Assembly: GCF_033473495.1 (NCBI RefSeq)
Contig: NC_088941.1
Span: 62,001 to 126,000 of the forward strand
DNA: 64,000 nucleotides
Direction: 5' to 3'
Source: Cercospora beticola
Taxonomy: Eukaryota; Ascomycota; Dothideomycetes; Mycosphaerellales; Mycosphaerellaceae
Shown: piece after piece, positions 53,691 to 64,000 of the stretch
Layout: each line of letters starts with the position of its first letter
Position numbering within the stretch: the first letter of the stretch is position 1
Program-made: the position numbers and the translations under genes
The notes under the pieces: model-generated
Databases searched by the model: none
What the model was told of the DNA's origin: nothing
What the model saw: the letters and a program-made list of their open reading frames with translations, nothing else

Positions 53691-55031
53691 ATGGCTCCCG
53701 CCGACAACCTCCGGAAACGCAAAACAGCCGCTGACGGCAACATCCCCTCCAAACGCGTCCCCGCCAAAACACCCGAAGAATACGACAACTCAAAAGAGAA
53801 ACGCGATGCTCAAGGTGTCGACCTCGAACCCAACATTTGGGTTGTAGCCTGGCTCGCATTATCCTTCATCAGCTTCCTTGTCGCCATCTTCTACTACAAA
53901 ATCGACAACCGCAATCACGGACCCGTTGCAGCATACATCAACCAGAACTACCCTTTCGTTGATCGCGCTCTAAACAACTACGCCTTAGGCAAAAAGCCCG
54001 CTCCGCTGTTCGGCGCCGCCGCCCACGAACACGATGGCAGCGAACATGACCACTCCCACGACAACTTCGACGATGCCACGCCTATGGACATCCCGGGTAT
54101 GGCAGATGGCGTCAGCGATCTTCTCTCCCTCACCGAAGCCGAGTTGAAAGCCTACACCGGCGAAGACAAATCGAAACCAATCTACCTCGCCATCAACGGC
54201 ACAATCTTCGACGTCTCCTCCTCTCCAGCCTTTTACGGACCTGGTGGTCACTACAATCACTTCACCGGAAAAGACGCAACTCGCGCTTGGGTGACGGAAT
54301 GCTGGGATACTGATGATCAATTCACTTGGCGTCTCGAGGATGTCCACCTCATGTTCATGCCTAAGTACCTCGACGAAATGCTCACTGCGGTCGCTGAGGG
54401 AGATTTCTCTGGAGATCTGGGCGCAATGGGTGCCATGCCGCAAGAGATGATGACGAATTTGGCGAGTAAAGCGATCGATCGCTTTGGAAAAGTCAGACCA
54501 AAGACAATTCAGAAGAGAAGAGAGGAGGATCGAAAGGAAGCGGATAAGAAGGTGCTGGAGACGCTGGATCATTGGTATAATTTCTTCTGGAATAACGACA
54601 AGTACAAGGTTGTTGGAAACGTGATTCGGGATGAAGAGGGAACGCCAAAGACTCCTCCGAAGCCGTGCGAGGAAGCAATGAAGAAGAGGCCGCTCAAAGG
54701 AGGGAAGCTGGAGTCGATGATGGGAAGTGTCGGGAGTTTGTTCCAGGGTGGTGGTCCGGCGATTGATCTTAGTGCTATGGGTGGCGGAGCTGCTGCGGGC
54801 AAGGATGGTGATGCGAAGAAGGGCGAGATGCCCGCTGCTGTGAGGGAGCAGATTGAGAAGGCGAAGAAGGAGGCACAGGAGAAGGGTGGACAAGCAGCAG
54901 GTGCTGCGGCTGATGCTGCGGAGAGCGTGAAAGAGAAGGTCAAAGAGGGAGCCAAGGGCGCGGCGGACAAGGTGAAAGAGGGCGCTGAGAAGGTCAAGCA
55001 GAAGGCCGAGGATGTCAAGGACGAGTTGTGA
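53691..55031 (+). CDS. Membrane-anchored cytochrome b5-like (MAPR/Dap1-type) protein with LEA-like tail
   Basis: A single exon encodes 446 aa. The N-terminal 45 residues are basic and charged; a transmembrane helix spans about 49-68 (IWVVAWLALSFISFLVAIFYY). The MAPR domain starts at about 147: LTEAELKAYTGEDKSKPIYL, then INGTIFDVSSSPAFYGPGGHYNHFTGKDATRAW, which is the heme-binding pattern of progesterone-receptor-like cytochrome b5 proteins. A His/Asp-rich spacer lies between helix and domain. The last 60 residues repeat an 11-residue-like pattern (VKEKVKEGAKGAADKVKEGA), resembling LEA group-3 desiccation proteins. Yeast Dap1 supports P450 enzymes in sterol synthesis; a similar ER role is likely but not shown. 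Confidence 0.88.
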   Translation: MAPADNLRKRKTAADGNIPSKRVPAKTPEEYDNSKEKRDAQGVDLEPNIWVVAWLALSFISFLVAIFYYKIDNRNHGPVAAYINQNYPFVDRALNNYALGKKPAPLFGAAAHEHDGSEHDHSHDNFDDATPMDIPGMADGVSDLLSLTEAELKAYTGEDKSKPIYLAINGTIFDVSSSPAFYGPGGHYNHFTGKDATRAWVTECWDTDDQFTWRLEDVHLMFMPKYLDEMLTAVAEGDFSGDLGAMGAMPQEMMTNLASKAIDRFGKVRPKTIQKRREEDRKEADKKVLETLDHWYNFFWNNDKYKVVGNVIRDEEGTPKTPPKPCEEAMKKRPLKGGKLESMMGSVGSLFQGGGPAIDLSAMGGGAAAGKDGDAKKGEMPAAVREQIEKAKKEAQEKGGQAAGAAADAAESVKEKVKEGAKGAADKVKEGAEKVKQKAEDVKDEL

Positions 55032-55519
55032 GTGATTTCAGAAGACGATGTGAACGAATGAACGATGTCGACGAGAACCAGACTTGGACATATTCGGTAT
55101 CAACTGTACATATGGCGTTGGATGATCGGCTCAAGACCAATGAGGAACTCGATATCCCCGCTCGCAGCACGGGAGATTGTTCATTGCATGCTTGCGTCAT
55201 TCATCCTATCTATCTGAGTGTTCATCTCTACAAATGCAAGTGCGCTTCAAACGTAATCAATTCACGCTCGCTCCCTCTCCTCTGCCTTCGTCTCTTCTTC
55301 CTCTTCTCATAGCATTGATTCTCACGCATCGTCAATGGTGGAGCTTAGATGTCTGTTGCCACGTCTGATCACGCTGCCACGGTATTGTTCTCTCTCCAAA
55401 TAACGGGCTTGGCTGGCGTTGATCGGACCAAGGCATATAATGTCGTGTCGGGTATTGCAGGATGTGACTGAATGGTCATTTCAAATGGCGCACATCGGCC
55501 GCGATCGTGGCTGGTCCTC
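55032..55519. other. Intergenic between converging genes
   Basis: Contains the 3' UTRs of the MAPR-like gene and ASF1. Nothing else seen. Confidence 0.4.
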
Positions 55520-56453
55520 CTAGTGCACCATCATCTCTGCCTGGTGTGGTTGCTGAGATCCTCCTGCAAGCTTGTTGTTGGCACCATGTTGAGCAGCACC
55601 ATTCTCAGCGGGTGCATCGTCCATCTCCATGTCGTCACCCTCCTCTTCAGCCTCTTCCTCGTCATCCTCATCGTCTTCGCTCTCTGCTTCGAGATCTTCA
55701 CTGCCGGCGTTGGACTCCTCATCGTCGTCCTTGCCGTTCTCCACGCCTTCCATTTCAGCATCCTCGCCAGGAAGCTTGGCAGTTGCGCTCGCCTCGCCCT
55801 CGGCAAGAGCTCCTGCCGCGGTGGCATCCTCCTCCTCCTCTTCTTCCTCCTCGGCACCGTAGGCTGCCTCGTCGTCTTCCTCGTTGTCCACGTTTGGCTG
55901 CTCTGGCGGGAACTCACTAGGAGCGCTCTCCTCAGAGTCCCACTTGATCTGAAAGCGCGTGACACGAGGCTTCTCGGCGAGAATGGTTCGGCGAATCTTC
56001 TCGATTTCTGGCTTCGCTGGCGGGTCATCGTTCATGGAGGCGTCGACATATTCATTGTTGACATAGTAGCCCACACGCACGAATTCGCGGTCGTCGTAGG
56101 AGCAGGAGAGCAGGATGACGGTGACGCCGAGGATATCGGTGCTGGGGATGTGCTCTGTTCGTGGAGCTTCCGCTTCGAACACGAACTTGTTGACTCCGAC
56201 TGGGATAGGTCCGACGAGAAGGGAGTCGAGCTCTTGATCGTGTTCAGAACTACAAACGGTTGTCAGGAGCTGTGTAGTGAGGAGGGAATGAAAATGCGAC
56301 TCACGATGTGGCCGAGCCCACGTAGGTCAGCTTCCACTCCAGGTCCTTTTGCAGTGGCTCGAGACACTCAAAAGTGATTTCGAATTCGTACGGTGCGTTG
56401 AATGGCGCAGGATTGTTGCGCACGCTGACGTTCAGTATCGACACGGTCGCCAT
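55520..56453 (-). CDS. ASF1: Histone H3-H4 chaperone Asf1
   Basis: Asf1 binds the H3-H4 dimer and hands it to CAF-1, HIRA and Rtt109 during nucleosome assembly. Complement of 56305-56453 and 55520-56249, joined over a 55-nt intron, gives 292 aa. The splice restores [20 protein letters not shown], part of the highly conserved Ig-like core. Other core motifs are [60 protein letters not shown] and VTRFQIKWD. From about residue 155 the tail is strongly acidic with long Glu/Asp runs, as in yeast Asf1. The gene diverges from SRO7 with a 488-bp spacer. Confidence 0.96.
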
Positions 56454-56941
56454 GTCGTCGGTGTTGGATATGTGTGTTTGGTGGGGCTGTGATATACGAG
56501 CTGCGCGGGTGCGGTGTGGTGATGCTGGTATAGTGTGTGAGCTGTGAGTTGATGTGTTCGACGTGTTGAGATTGTGAAAAGTAGTTGTCGTTGACGTGGT
56601 GCGAGTGAGACCGGACGTTGCGTTTGTTGGCGTGGAAGGTGGGTGGATGGGCAACAAAGTCAAGCGCCCGCCAGACGCGACCAGAACGCGAGGCAGGCGC
56701 GCGGTGAAGCTCGTATGGAGAGGGCAAAGAAAGTGCCGGGACAATGCCAAGTATCAAAGCGTTCCTGCTGACGCCAGCCGCGCCGCGCATGCCTTGCAAA
56801 GCAGGCTGCTGGCATGTGACAGACCACTCTTCACTCTCACTTTTAGACATGTCCACACTGAGCAACTGGATTGCTGTGCCTTCATCCTCCTTCAAACGAG
56901 ATCGACTCCGGCGTCATTCTAATTCACCCATTTGACCGATC
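56454..56941. promoter_or_regulatory. Divergent promoter region of ASF1 and SRO7
   Basis: 488 bp separate the two start codons. No TATA box or other conserved element stands out. Confidence 0.5.
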
Positions 56942-59900
56942 ATGGCTCACCTGCTTCGAGGAAAGCAGGCGGGCATCCAGAATGATCTGAGCGCCGGCCT
57001 GCAACCCGATCTGTTCGCCGTTGACGATCTCGCACGGTATGGCGTCAATTCGCAAGTCTCAGCTTTGGCCTATGATCCGGTGCAGTCATTACTTGCAGTG
57101 GGCACGAAAAGCTCCCAATTCGGACCCGGTCAAATTTATATCTTTGGCAAAGGTCGAATCCAGGCAGTATTGCCTGCGCCAGCACGCGGGGCCAGCATAC
57201 AGACATTGCACTTCTGTGCTGAGAAGCTCGTATGTCTGGATTCCAAGCATGAGCTGTCGGTCTATTCGATCGAATTGAAGAGGTTGATCAGCTCGCATTC
57301 CCCGCTGGGTGCTGCAAATGTGCTGTGCACCGATCCTATGCTGGATTATGCCTTTCTCGGGATGCAGTCCGGCGAAGTTGTGGCGTATGATATGGATCGA
57401 GAGGGTCCGGCACCTTTCAAGATTCCCAACTTGTGGCAGGATGTCGATCCCAAGGCCCGGATAGCGACCGTGGTCTCCTTGCAGCTTCATCCTCGCGACA
57501 TTGGCACCTTGTTGATCGGCTATAGACAAGGCGCTGTGATTTACAGCTTCAAGCTCAATAAAGCGCTGAGACACTTCCAATATGAAGTACCTCGCGGAGC
57601 ACCCGGAGGGGATAGCGATCCAACAGGAGCCAACATCGTTAGGCGGCCTCTCCTCACACACGCTGTCTGGCATCCCACTGGCACTTTCATTATGACCGGC
57701 CACGAAGACAGCTCAATCGTCTTCTGGGACACTCTCAAAGATGGCCGCATGCTGATGGCCAGGACCCTGACCGACACGAATGTTGCCACTCCCGGAGCCA
57801 CAGCAGGCGCCATGGGCGATCGAGGTACCTTTGCTGTCAAGGAGCCACTCTTCAAAATGTCATGGTGTGCACATGGGCAGGATCCCGAAGACACCATGAT
57901 ACTTGTTGCCGGAGGTCAGTCTACCCAAGCGCCCAGCAAAGGCTTGACCTTGTTCGAGATGGGACGGACACCCGTCTATGCCACCAGCGCATGGGAAACG
58001 TTCGTTACATACTTCGACGCACCCAAGAGGCAGCGCATATTGCCGACACCGCCTGGATCGGAAGTCGTAGATTACTGCCTCATTCCTCGCACTTCGCCAC
58101 ACTTTGCTGGCGCACATGATCCCATTGCCATCATTGCCCTGCTGTCGTCTGGTGAGATGCTCACGCTTTCGTTTCCGTCCGGGATGCCCATCAGCCCCAC
58201 GAATCAGCTTCACCTTTCCTTGACCTTTGTGCACCCATACATTCATCACATCACAACTTCACAGATAGGGCGCGAAAGATGGCTAGGCTGGACAGAGCGC
58301 AGGCAGCTAGGGCCCGCGATGCTCACTGGTGGCATTGAGGAGCCACGTCAGCTGCGCCGATTTGAAGATCGCAACATTGTTTCAGCCGTACACGCAGATG
58401 GAACGATCCGACTCTGGGATCCTGGATATGGCGATGAGATTGAAAACGACAAGCTAGTGCAGGTTGATGTCGCACGAGCAATCGGCAGATGGGACAACGT
58501 GCAGGTCACGACAACATCTTTTGCGAGTGCATCGGGAGAGCTCGCTGCTGGTCTTCGTAGCGGCGAATTCGTTGTATTCAGATGGGCAAACAACAGACAT
58601 GCTGGGAGAGAACCGCCAGCACCAAAGCCGAGTCAGCCAGGTGCTATTGTCAACATTGCAGATAATATGGACCCTGGGTTGAGTGAAGGCCTAGGTCCGC
58701 ACATCATGGTCGACCAGAAAGATGGCCCAGTGACTGCGGTCTGCCAAAGCGAGATCGGTTTTACAGCTGCCGCATTCGAAGGTGGAAGTGTTATCCTGAT
58801 CGATCTGCGGGGACCTGCCATCATACTCAGGACCTCCGTACAAGACTTCGCCAAGAGCAGCAGAGGTGGCAGTCTGCGGCGACGATCTAGTGCCGCTGGC
58901 AATAAGCCGGAGTGGGCAACGACACTAGCATTCAGCATCATGGTACTAGATGGCGATGACTACAGCTCGATAGCATTGCATGTCGGGACAAACCTGGGCA
59001 ACCTCGCAACGTTCAAGGTCATTCCAGACCCAAGTGGACGTTATACGACACAATTCGCGGGGCATGTTGCCTTGGGTGACACGAGAGTGATGTACACTGC
59101 CCCCATCACTGCTGACACTGGAAAGCCTGCGACGGCCACACAGACAGTCATGGGCAACTTGCGAAGTGGGCTTAAAGTCAATGGCGCTCTCATCGCCGTG
59201 ACACCTACAAACGTCCACATCTTCAAGCCTGCGACGTCGAAAGGCGCTCACAAGTCATTCGACAACTTCTTCTGTGATGCAGCCGGCGTAGTGCGGTACC
59301 AAGACCAAGGATATGCCCTTCTTGCGATGTTTGGCGACGGGCGAGCTCGTGCGTACACTATTCCATCCCTCCGAGAGCTGGCTTCCATCGATCTGTCGAA
59401 CATTAACAACACTGGCACTGGCGTCGACATCAAGCGGTTGGGTAACGCAGCTATCATGCCCACCGGTCATATCCTGGCTTTTACTGGTCCTTCAGAGCTG
59501 GCACTGCTCCACGTCTTTGGCACTGGCGAGACGCTACCACGAAGACAGGACAAGTTGTTCAGTCCTGAACGTTTGATCCCTCCTCGACCAACCATATCGA
59601 CAGTTCAGTGGCTCACTGGTACACAGTATTTGACGCCATCCGACATGGACATCCTCATCGGTGGACCAGATCGCCCTCCGAGCAAGCGAATGATTGCGCA
59701 AGCGAAAGCAGAAGAGGAGCAGCGACGAAAAGCCGGGCGTTCGGCCACAGCTTCTGCAAACGTCGGACAGCAGGACGAGGGATATTGGGCGTATATGCAG
59801 AGGCAGCTCGCGGAGAGGACGGAGAAGTTGAACTTGGTCGGAGACAACATGGAGCAGTTGGAGCAAAACAGCAGCAATTGGTTGAACGACGTGAACAAGT

Positions 59901-60012
59901 TTGTCAACAAGCAGAAGAGGAATGCTGCTGGAGGGAGTAAGTTTGGATTCTGTTGCCACAGGAGATTTCACTGACGTGCTCTACAGTCATCAAAGCCAAG
60001 TTTGGCTTCTGA
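56942..60012 (+). CDS. SRO7: Sro7/Lgl-family WD-repeat exocytosis protein
   Basis: Sro7/Sro77 bind the plasma-membrane t-SNARE Sec9 and the Rab Sec4 in polarised exocytosis. Exon 56942-59936 joins over a 50-nt intron to 59987-60012, giving 1006 aa. The N-terminal region begins LFAVDDLARYGVNSQVSALAYDPVQSLLAVGT, the Lgl signature. Two seven-bladed propellers follow, with visible WD-like blades such as HAVWHPTGTFIMTGHEDSSIVFWD and SAVHADGTIRLWDPGYGDE. The C-terminus (YWAYMQRQLAERTEKLNLVGDN onward) is an R-SNARE-like helix, as in tomosyn and fungal Sro7 homologues. The last exon adds IIKAKFGF. The tail intron would be overlooked by plain ORF reading. Confidence 0.94.
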
Positions 60013-60968
60013 TCCTGCTCGTTCTCGGATTTCGAGCCTGCTCATATTTTCACATGCTGCCTCTGAGGGCCGTGCAGTGTCTAGGGAATCCAATAGAGCA
60101 TGTGAGAGCCTTCACACTTTCATGTGGAAGGCACCAGATCAGAATGGAAGGCCAGCGAGATCAACGAGCACGCGGCAAAGCGACGTAGGCCAATTATGAC
60201 AGTGTGCGCTGCAGCTGGATGCTAGCATCACACCGCAACTGAAGTCCTTCACAGTTTCGAGTCATCACGGCCGTAGGTCTCCATCCTAGATGTATTGCTG
60301 ACAGAGCACACAGTACGACAGAAAGCGCACGAAGTTCACGCATCACTCACAGAGCCGCAACGGCCGTATGTCGTGCAAGGCTTATACCCGAGGTGCTCTT
60401 GGAAATAACACCACAATGCGACAACGACAAGTCACATCGGCGGACGGAGTGCCAGTCCACCGACAACGTGCGTTGATATCGGATGCCTAAAGGCTAAAGT
60501 GTGCATCAAGCATTTCTCGGAATCAATTCGGGTTGTTCAAAGCAGTCCGGCCTTCCCAACGGAGACGATGCGAAACTCTTTGCAGCCACGAAGGGAACGC
60601 AGCGTGGCAGCCTCACCACAAGCTCCCGACAGGCAGCGACGTGGTTTTACCCCGTTGAGTAATTCGCTAGCCCGAATTGTGCTCTGCTTGCGCTCGTTCT
60701 GCCGAGGCAGTGGCGGTGAGGGCAGATCAATCCCCTTTTGCGACGTCGGTGGCGCTCAGGCAACACCATTCGTCGCTTTTTTCGTGGACGAAAATTGTGG
60801 TGCCTGAGTTAGTGCCTGTCGGCGCAGGTGAGGTGAATTTCGCCGACTTTGCAGGCAGACGGTTTTCGCGTTGGGACATTGGATCATTGGGATATTGATT
60901 GTCGTTCCGAGGGTACGTGATGGTGATGCCGAGGATTTTGTATGTCGCGATGGCGAGCGAGATGAGGA
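60013..60968. other. Intergenic, no gene seen
   Basis: About 960 bp. No ORF or repeat with support. Confidence 0.4.
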
Positions 60969-60974
60969 TATAAG
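60969..60974 (+). promoter_or_regulatory. TATA-like box for the gene at 61123
   Basis: TATAAG in GGATATAAGG lies about 150 bp upstream of the ATG, followed by a long AUG-free leader rich in CAA and CCA. Confidence 0.5.
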
Positions 60975-61122
60975 GACGTTGGTAGGTCGTACAGAATCCG
61001 TTTCTCATCAGCATCAGCATCGAACAGAACAAGAACAACCAAACAGTTCCATCAGCTCAACCAAAACTACTACCACAATCAACACTCTACCAATCGCAAC
61101 AACCCAAACCACAACAACCATC

Positions 61123-61380
61123 ATGCCTGCCGCATCAGACTACAAGGGTGCTTTCACCTCCTACTCCAAGGTCGATGACCTCCCAGGCGCCAAGCTTGGT
61201 GAGCACTTGCACCACATTTTCTCTGGAATCAAGTCTCGATCTGCCACTCCCTCCACTTCACGCAACACTTCCGTTGCCCCATCAAGAGCACACTCGCCCG
61301 TGAGAGAGGTGGCCAAGTCAACGGAGGAGACCAAGGAGAAGAAAAAGGGTTTCCGCGAGGGCGGGTATTATGCCTTCTAA
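61123..61380 (+). CDS. Small conserved-looking protein of unknown function
   Basis: A single exon encodes 85 aa, starting MPAASDYKGAFTSYSKVDDL. The C-terminal half is Ser/Thr/Pro- and Lys-rich, ending in KKKGFREGGYYAF. A long A/C-rich leader and a TATA box suggest strong, regulated expression. There is no signal peptide or transmembrane helix. The composition recalls small stress- or stationary-phase-induced fungal proteins, but I have no family match. Confidence 0.7.
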   Translation: MPAASDYKGAFTSYSKVDDLPGAKLGEHLHHIFSGIKSRSATPSTSRNTSVAPSRAHSPVREVAKSTEETKEKKKGFREGGYYAF

Positions 61381-62171
61381 ATGAGGCATCTGCCCAGTGC
61401 TGGAAGCGAAGGAGTTCTATGGACCAGGGTTTTCTTTTGTATATCTGGCGAGGAGTTTGGGTGATGGGTATTGATTAGCGAGGAGAACTTGGTTTGGATA
61501 CCTTTTGGGAGGAACAATGGATAGATGAGTGGGATGGATTGACATGTAGGAATAGGAATGATGTGAATGAAAACTTTCATCAAAATTTTGAATTGTTTCA
61601 CAAAACATTCTCAGCTTCTTCGTGCTCTACTACTTCATTTCAACACGGTTCTGTTGTTGCTTGTTCCCAGATCAGGCAGCTTGATCATGAATAAAATTTG
61701 GCTTCTCATTCATATGTGTTCGCTTGGGCATGGTCGCTCTTGGCCCTGAAACCCAGGCATGCTAAAGCTGTAAGAGTCAAGTTCATGTTTGGACACATTT
61801 CCAGTGGAACAAATCCAGCTCCAGCAATGCCGCCTTGTCGCAAGCTGTAGCAAGCTGTAGCTCAGGTTCGAGGTGGCTTCTGCTTCTGGGCAAGATTTGC
61901 TTGTGCTTGAAATATCGTTTCTGGCAGGCGAAGTTTCACCAAATCCCGTAGGCCGGGTTATTGGAGGCGACTGGAGACATATATCCACATCGACTGCTCA
62001 CGGCCGGCTCATACAATGCACGAATCGTGTCGGGGAGGTCGTTGTACATGCGGACCCGAGTCCAGGATGTCGGAGAGCCGTACCGAAATACTGTTGGTCT
62101 CGAACAAAGTTCATCGAAGGGCCAGCTCACACCACTCGTGATTTTCATGGCATAAGAGCGTATCTTGCACT
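61381..62171. other. Intergenic between converging genes
   Basis: About 790 bp. A perfect tandem duplicate of CAAGCTGTAG occurs near 61841-61860. No supported gene. Confidence 0.4.
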
Positions 62172-62750
62172 TCACTCATACCTCGAATTCCCCCACTTCT
62201 CCTTCTCCTCCGCATACGCCTCCTCAATCTCCTTCCCCAACCCCTCCAATGTCCCCACCGTCTCACTCCCAGCACTCTCCAGAAGCCCCATCTTTCCCAA
62301 TCCATACGCCATTGCACTCCCCTTCCACCTCTTCTCATACTCCAGCCTCGTCACCCTCTTCTCCACCTCTACAAACCGGATGGTATGCAAGATCCACATC
62401 CCGTACTGCAACTCTTCCCTGTACGCGAAATCTTTCTCACGATTACGAAGCACTTTGGCACGGCGGAGAATTCCAGAACCGGGGATTTCGATTTGGAGGA
62501 TTTCGTTGCGAAGTGCGTGGATGGGGCCAAAGGTGTGCTCGTTGCGTTTGAGAATCATGGCGTCGAGGGGAATGCTGCCGCGGATGAGAGCCCCGCGGAC
62601 GAAGGTGTATTCGAGGGACTTGTCGCGAACATAGGTCGGCGTTGCTTTGATTTCTGTGGAGACTGTGTGGGAGATGCTAATGAGGGAGGGCGAGAGGAGG
62701 AGGGCTATGGCAGCAGTGAGGAGGATGAGGAGGGTAAGTCTTGAGGGCAT
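62172..62750 (-). CDS. Hypothetical membrane-anchored protein
   Basis: A single exon gives 192 aa. The N-terminus MPSRLTLLILLTAAIALLLS is a signal peptide or signal anchor. The rest is soluble and helical, with EYTFVRGALIRGSIPLDAMIL, a KDFAYREELQYGMWILH segment and a Glu/Lys-rich C-terminal helix. No cysteines and no known domain are visible. The continuous frame, Arg/Leu/Glu composition and ATG context support a real gene. Confidence 0.65.
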   Translation of the reverse strand: MPSRLTLLILLTAAIALLLSPSLISISHTVSTEIKATPTYVRDKSLEYTFVRGALIRGSIPLDAMILKRNEHTFGPIHALRNEILQIEIPGSGILRRAKVLRNREKDFAYREELQYGMWILHTIRFVEVEKRVTRLEYEKRWKGSAMAYGLGKMGLLESAGSETVGTLEGLGKEIEEAYAEEKEKWGNSRYE

Positions 62751-63334
62751 GCTGGAAAATTGTCAAGGTGGATGATCCAGGTCTGGAGAATTGGAAGTGT
62801 TGGAGCTGGAGGTAGAGAGAATCGTCATTGTGAGCTTGCGAGTTGCGACACGTGGAATGCGTCTCTTTTGGTACGTGGGCTGCTTTAGCCAAAGGTTGTT
62901 GTTGGGCTTGGTGAGGAGGAGCCGAGGCATCCTTCGCGTCTGTACCAATGTTTGGGCCTTGGTGCCTGATGACTCTGGACTTCTCCTGCCCAGTTTTCAA
63001 GACACATTGTTTTCGCCCAATGTGCAACTTTCTTCGCTGTTCATCTGGATGGCCAGTGGAAGCCAATTGGAGCTCCATGAAGCAAGCCAAGAGCATCTCT
63101 GTAAATCCCAAGAACTCAAGCTGATGATCTTGGCTTTGAAGGTTCACTTCTCGTCGAGAATGGATTGGCACTGCCAGTTCTATGCGAATCGACAATCTGT
63201 CGTTGCATCCGGCTGACTTTCGCGTACTGGCATGAAAGCGGCGAGAAAGAGGTGTGTATATTCTGCCAACGGGGTATCTTGAAAGTGCTGTCGAAAAGAA
63301 ACGCTATGCTGTCGTAAGAAGTATAGAGCCTTGA
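62751..63334. other. Intergenic, nothing seen
   Basis: About 580 bp upstream of the minus-strand gene starting at 62750 and downstream of the GH76 gene. Confidence 0.4.
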
Positions 63335-64000
63335 TCATGCCCCTGATAAAAGAAAACTAGCAGACGTCAGCACAAGTTGAGTGAAAAACTTCCACCCTGA
63401 CACTTACTACGACCCTCCGAGAGTTCCTGCCAACGCGAGGAACGTCAGGATTCCCGCGCCAGCTCTGTCGCCTGTAGTAATGGGAGTCACCGGGTCTGCT
63501 GGATCCTTGTCGCCACCTTTCCATCATTGTCAGTTGAACGTTGCCAAAAGAAGGGGAAACCATGCTTACCTGTTCCCGCGTTGGGATCCCCCTGACTTGT
63601 GCCTCCTGTCTTCGCGCTCACTGGCGCCGCAACTTCGTTGATCATGAGAGCTCCAATGATCTCGAGCGCAGCCATTTGTTCTCCGACACCAGTGAGTCCA
63701 TCGTATGTCGTGTTCTGTGTCCATTGTAGACCACAAGAGTTTCCGCTCGTGCCACCGGAACACTGCTGCCCTGCTGCTACTGCACTGGCCTCGATATATG
63801 GCCGTATCTGGTCATACAGGAAAGGAGCATATTTGGTACTGATGGCCATGAAGCGTGACAAGTACGCCTTGAACGATTGCTGATCGGTGTTGCAATTCTT
63901 AGTGGGCTCGCAGACCTCTTGCATGATCATGTTGTTCGTGCCAGTGAAATAGTTGCGCGCGGTAGCATTCCAAAGATTCTGCGTTCGGGTCTTCCATTCG
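63335..64000 (-). CDS. GH76 endo-1,6-alpha-mannanase (Dfg5/Dcw1-type), 5' part outside window
   Basis: These GPI-anchored enzymes process mannan and help attach GPI proteins to the cell wall. The part seen is complement of 63570-64000 (continuing beyond the window edge), 63408-63516 and 63335-63356, with introns of 53 and 51 nt. Motifs include RTQNLWNATARNYF, CEPTKNCNTDQQSFKAYLSRF, then CGLQWTQNTTYDGLTGVGEQMAALEIIGAL, all typical of GH76. The spliced C-terminus GILTFLALAGTLGGSYFLLSGA is hydrophobic and follows a polar region, as expected for a GPI-attachment signal. Reading through either intron destroys this end. The catalytic aspartates are in the missing N-terminal part. Confidence 0.88.

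Noticed and set aside
55472..56377. Long plus-strand ORF of 301 codons opposite ASF1
   Set aside because: It is the antisense shadow of the acidic Glu/Asp-rich ASF1 tail, which yields Leu/Val/Ser-rich antisense frames.

Overview
This window is nuclear DNA of a filamentous ascomycete. Most genes carry one to three GT-AG introns of about 49-70 nt with CTGAC/CTAAC-type branch sites. The recognisable proteins include Exo1, Rrp6, Asf1, Tma16, Mdm35, an Sro7/Lgl homologue, an AflR-type Zn2Cys6 regulator, a CFEM-type Pth11-like receptor and a GH76 mannanase. The mix of short introns, small secreted Cys-rich proteins and an AflR-like regulator suggests a Dothideomycete of the Mycosphaerella group. 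That placement is inference, not proof.

Layout. 1-5.2 kb: a secreted RNase T2 and a head-to-head pair of uncharacterised genes that share a C-terminal domain. 5.2-11.7 kb: a gene-poor stretch whose supported content is three small secreted Cys-rich proteins. Two of these (6107-6473 and 8314-8685) are clear paralogues with identical three-exon architecture; the third (11327-11646) has ATA where its ATG should be. 12.3-30.5 kb: mostly housekeeping and metabolic genes (secreted protein, SnoaL-like, PDAP1-like, small membrane coiled-coil protein, EXO1, TMA16, histidine phosphatase, FAD oxidoreductase, aldo/keto reductase, RidA, tubulin cofactor C). 31.1-35.3 kb: a CFEM-domain GPCR and an amino-acid/choline-type permease. 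35.3-37.7 kb: no supported gene. 37.7-42.6 kb: two converging BTB-type genes and RRP6. 44.3-48.4 kb: an AflR-like regulator with a perfect 26-bp palindrome upstream, a charged coiled-coil protein and a four-exon MDM35. 50.1-52.3 kb: a tandem paralogue pair whose second copy is frameshifted. 52.56-52.69 kb: initiator tRNA-Met. 53.7-64 kb: a cytochrome-b5/MAPR protein with an LEA-like tail, ASF1 and SRO7 diverging from a shared promoter, two small or unknown proteins and a partial GH76 mannanase.

The most unusual observation is the initiator tRNA-Met gene. Its D-loop is interrupted by a 55-nt insert that has the GTGAGT 5' end, CTAAC branch box and CACAG 3' end of an mRNA intron. Removing exactly that insert gives a 72-nt initiator tRNA with every stem paired and all the initiator hallmarks. 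I know of no described tRNA gene carrying a spliceosomal-type intron. Exon joins throughout were worked out by hand from reading frame, splice signals and family conservation.
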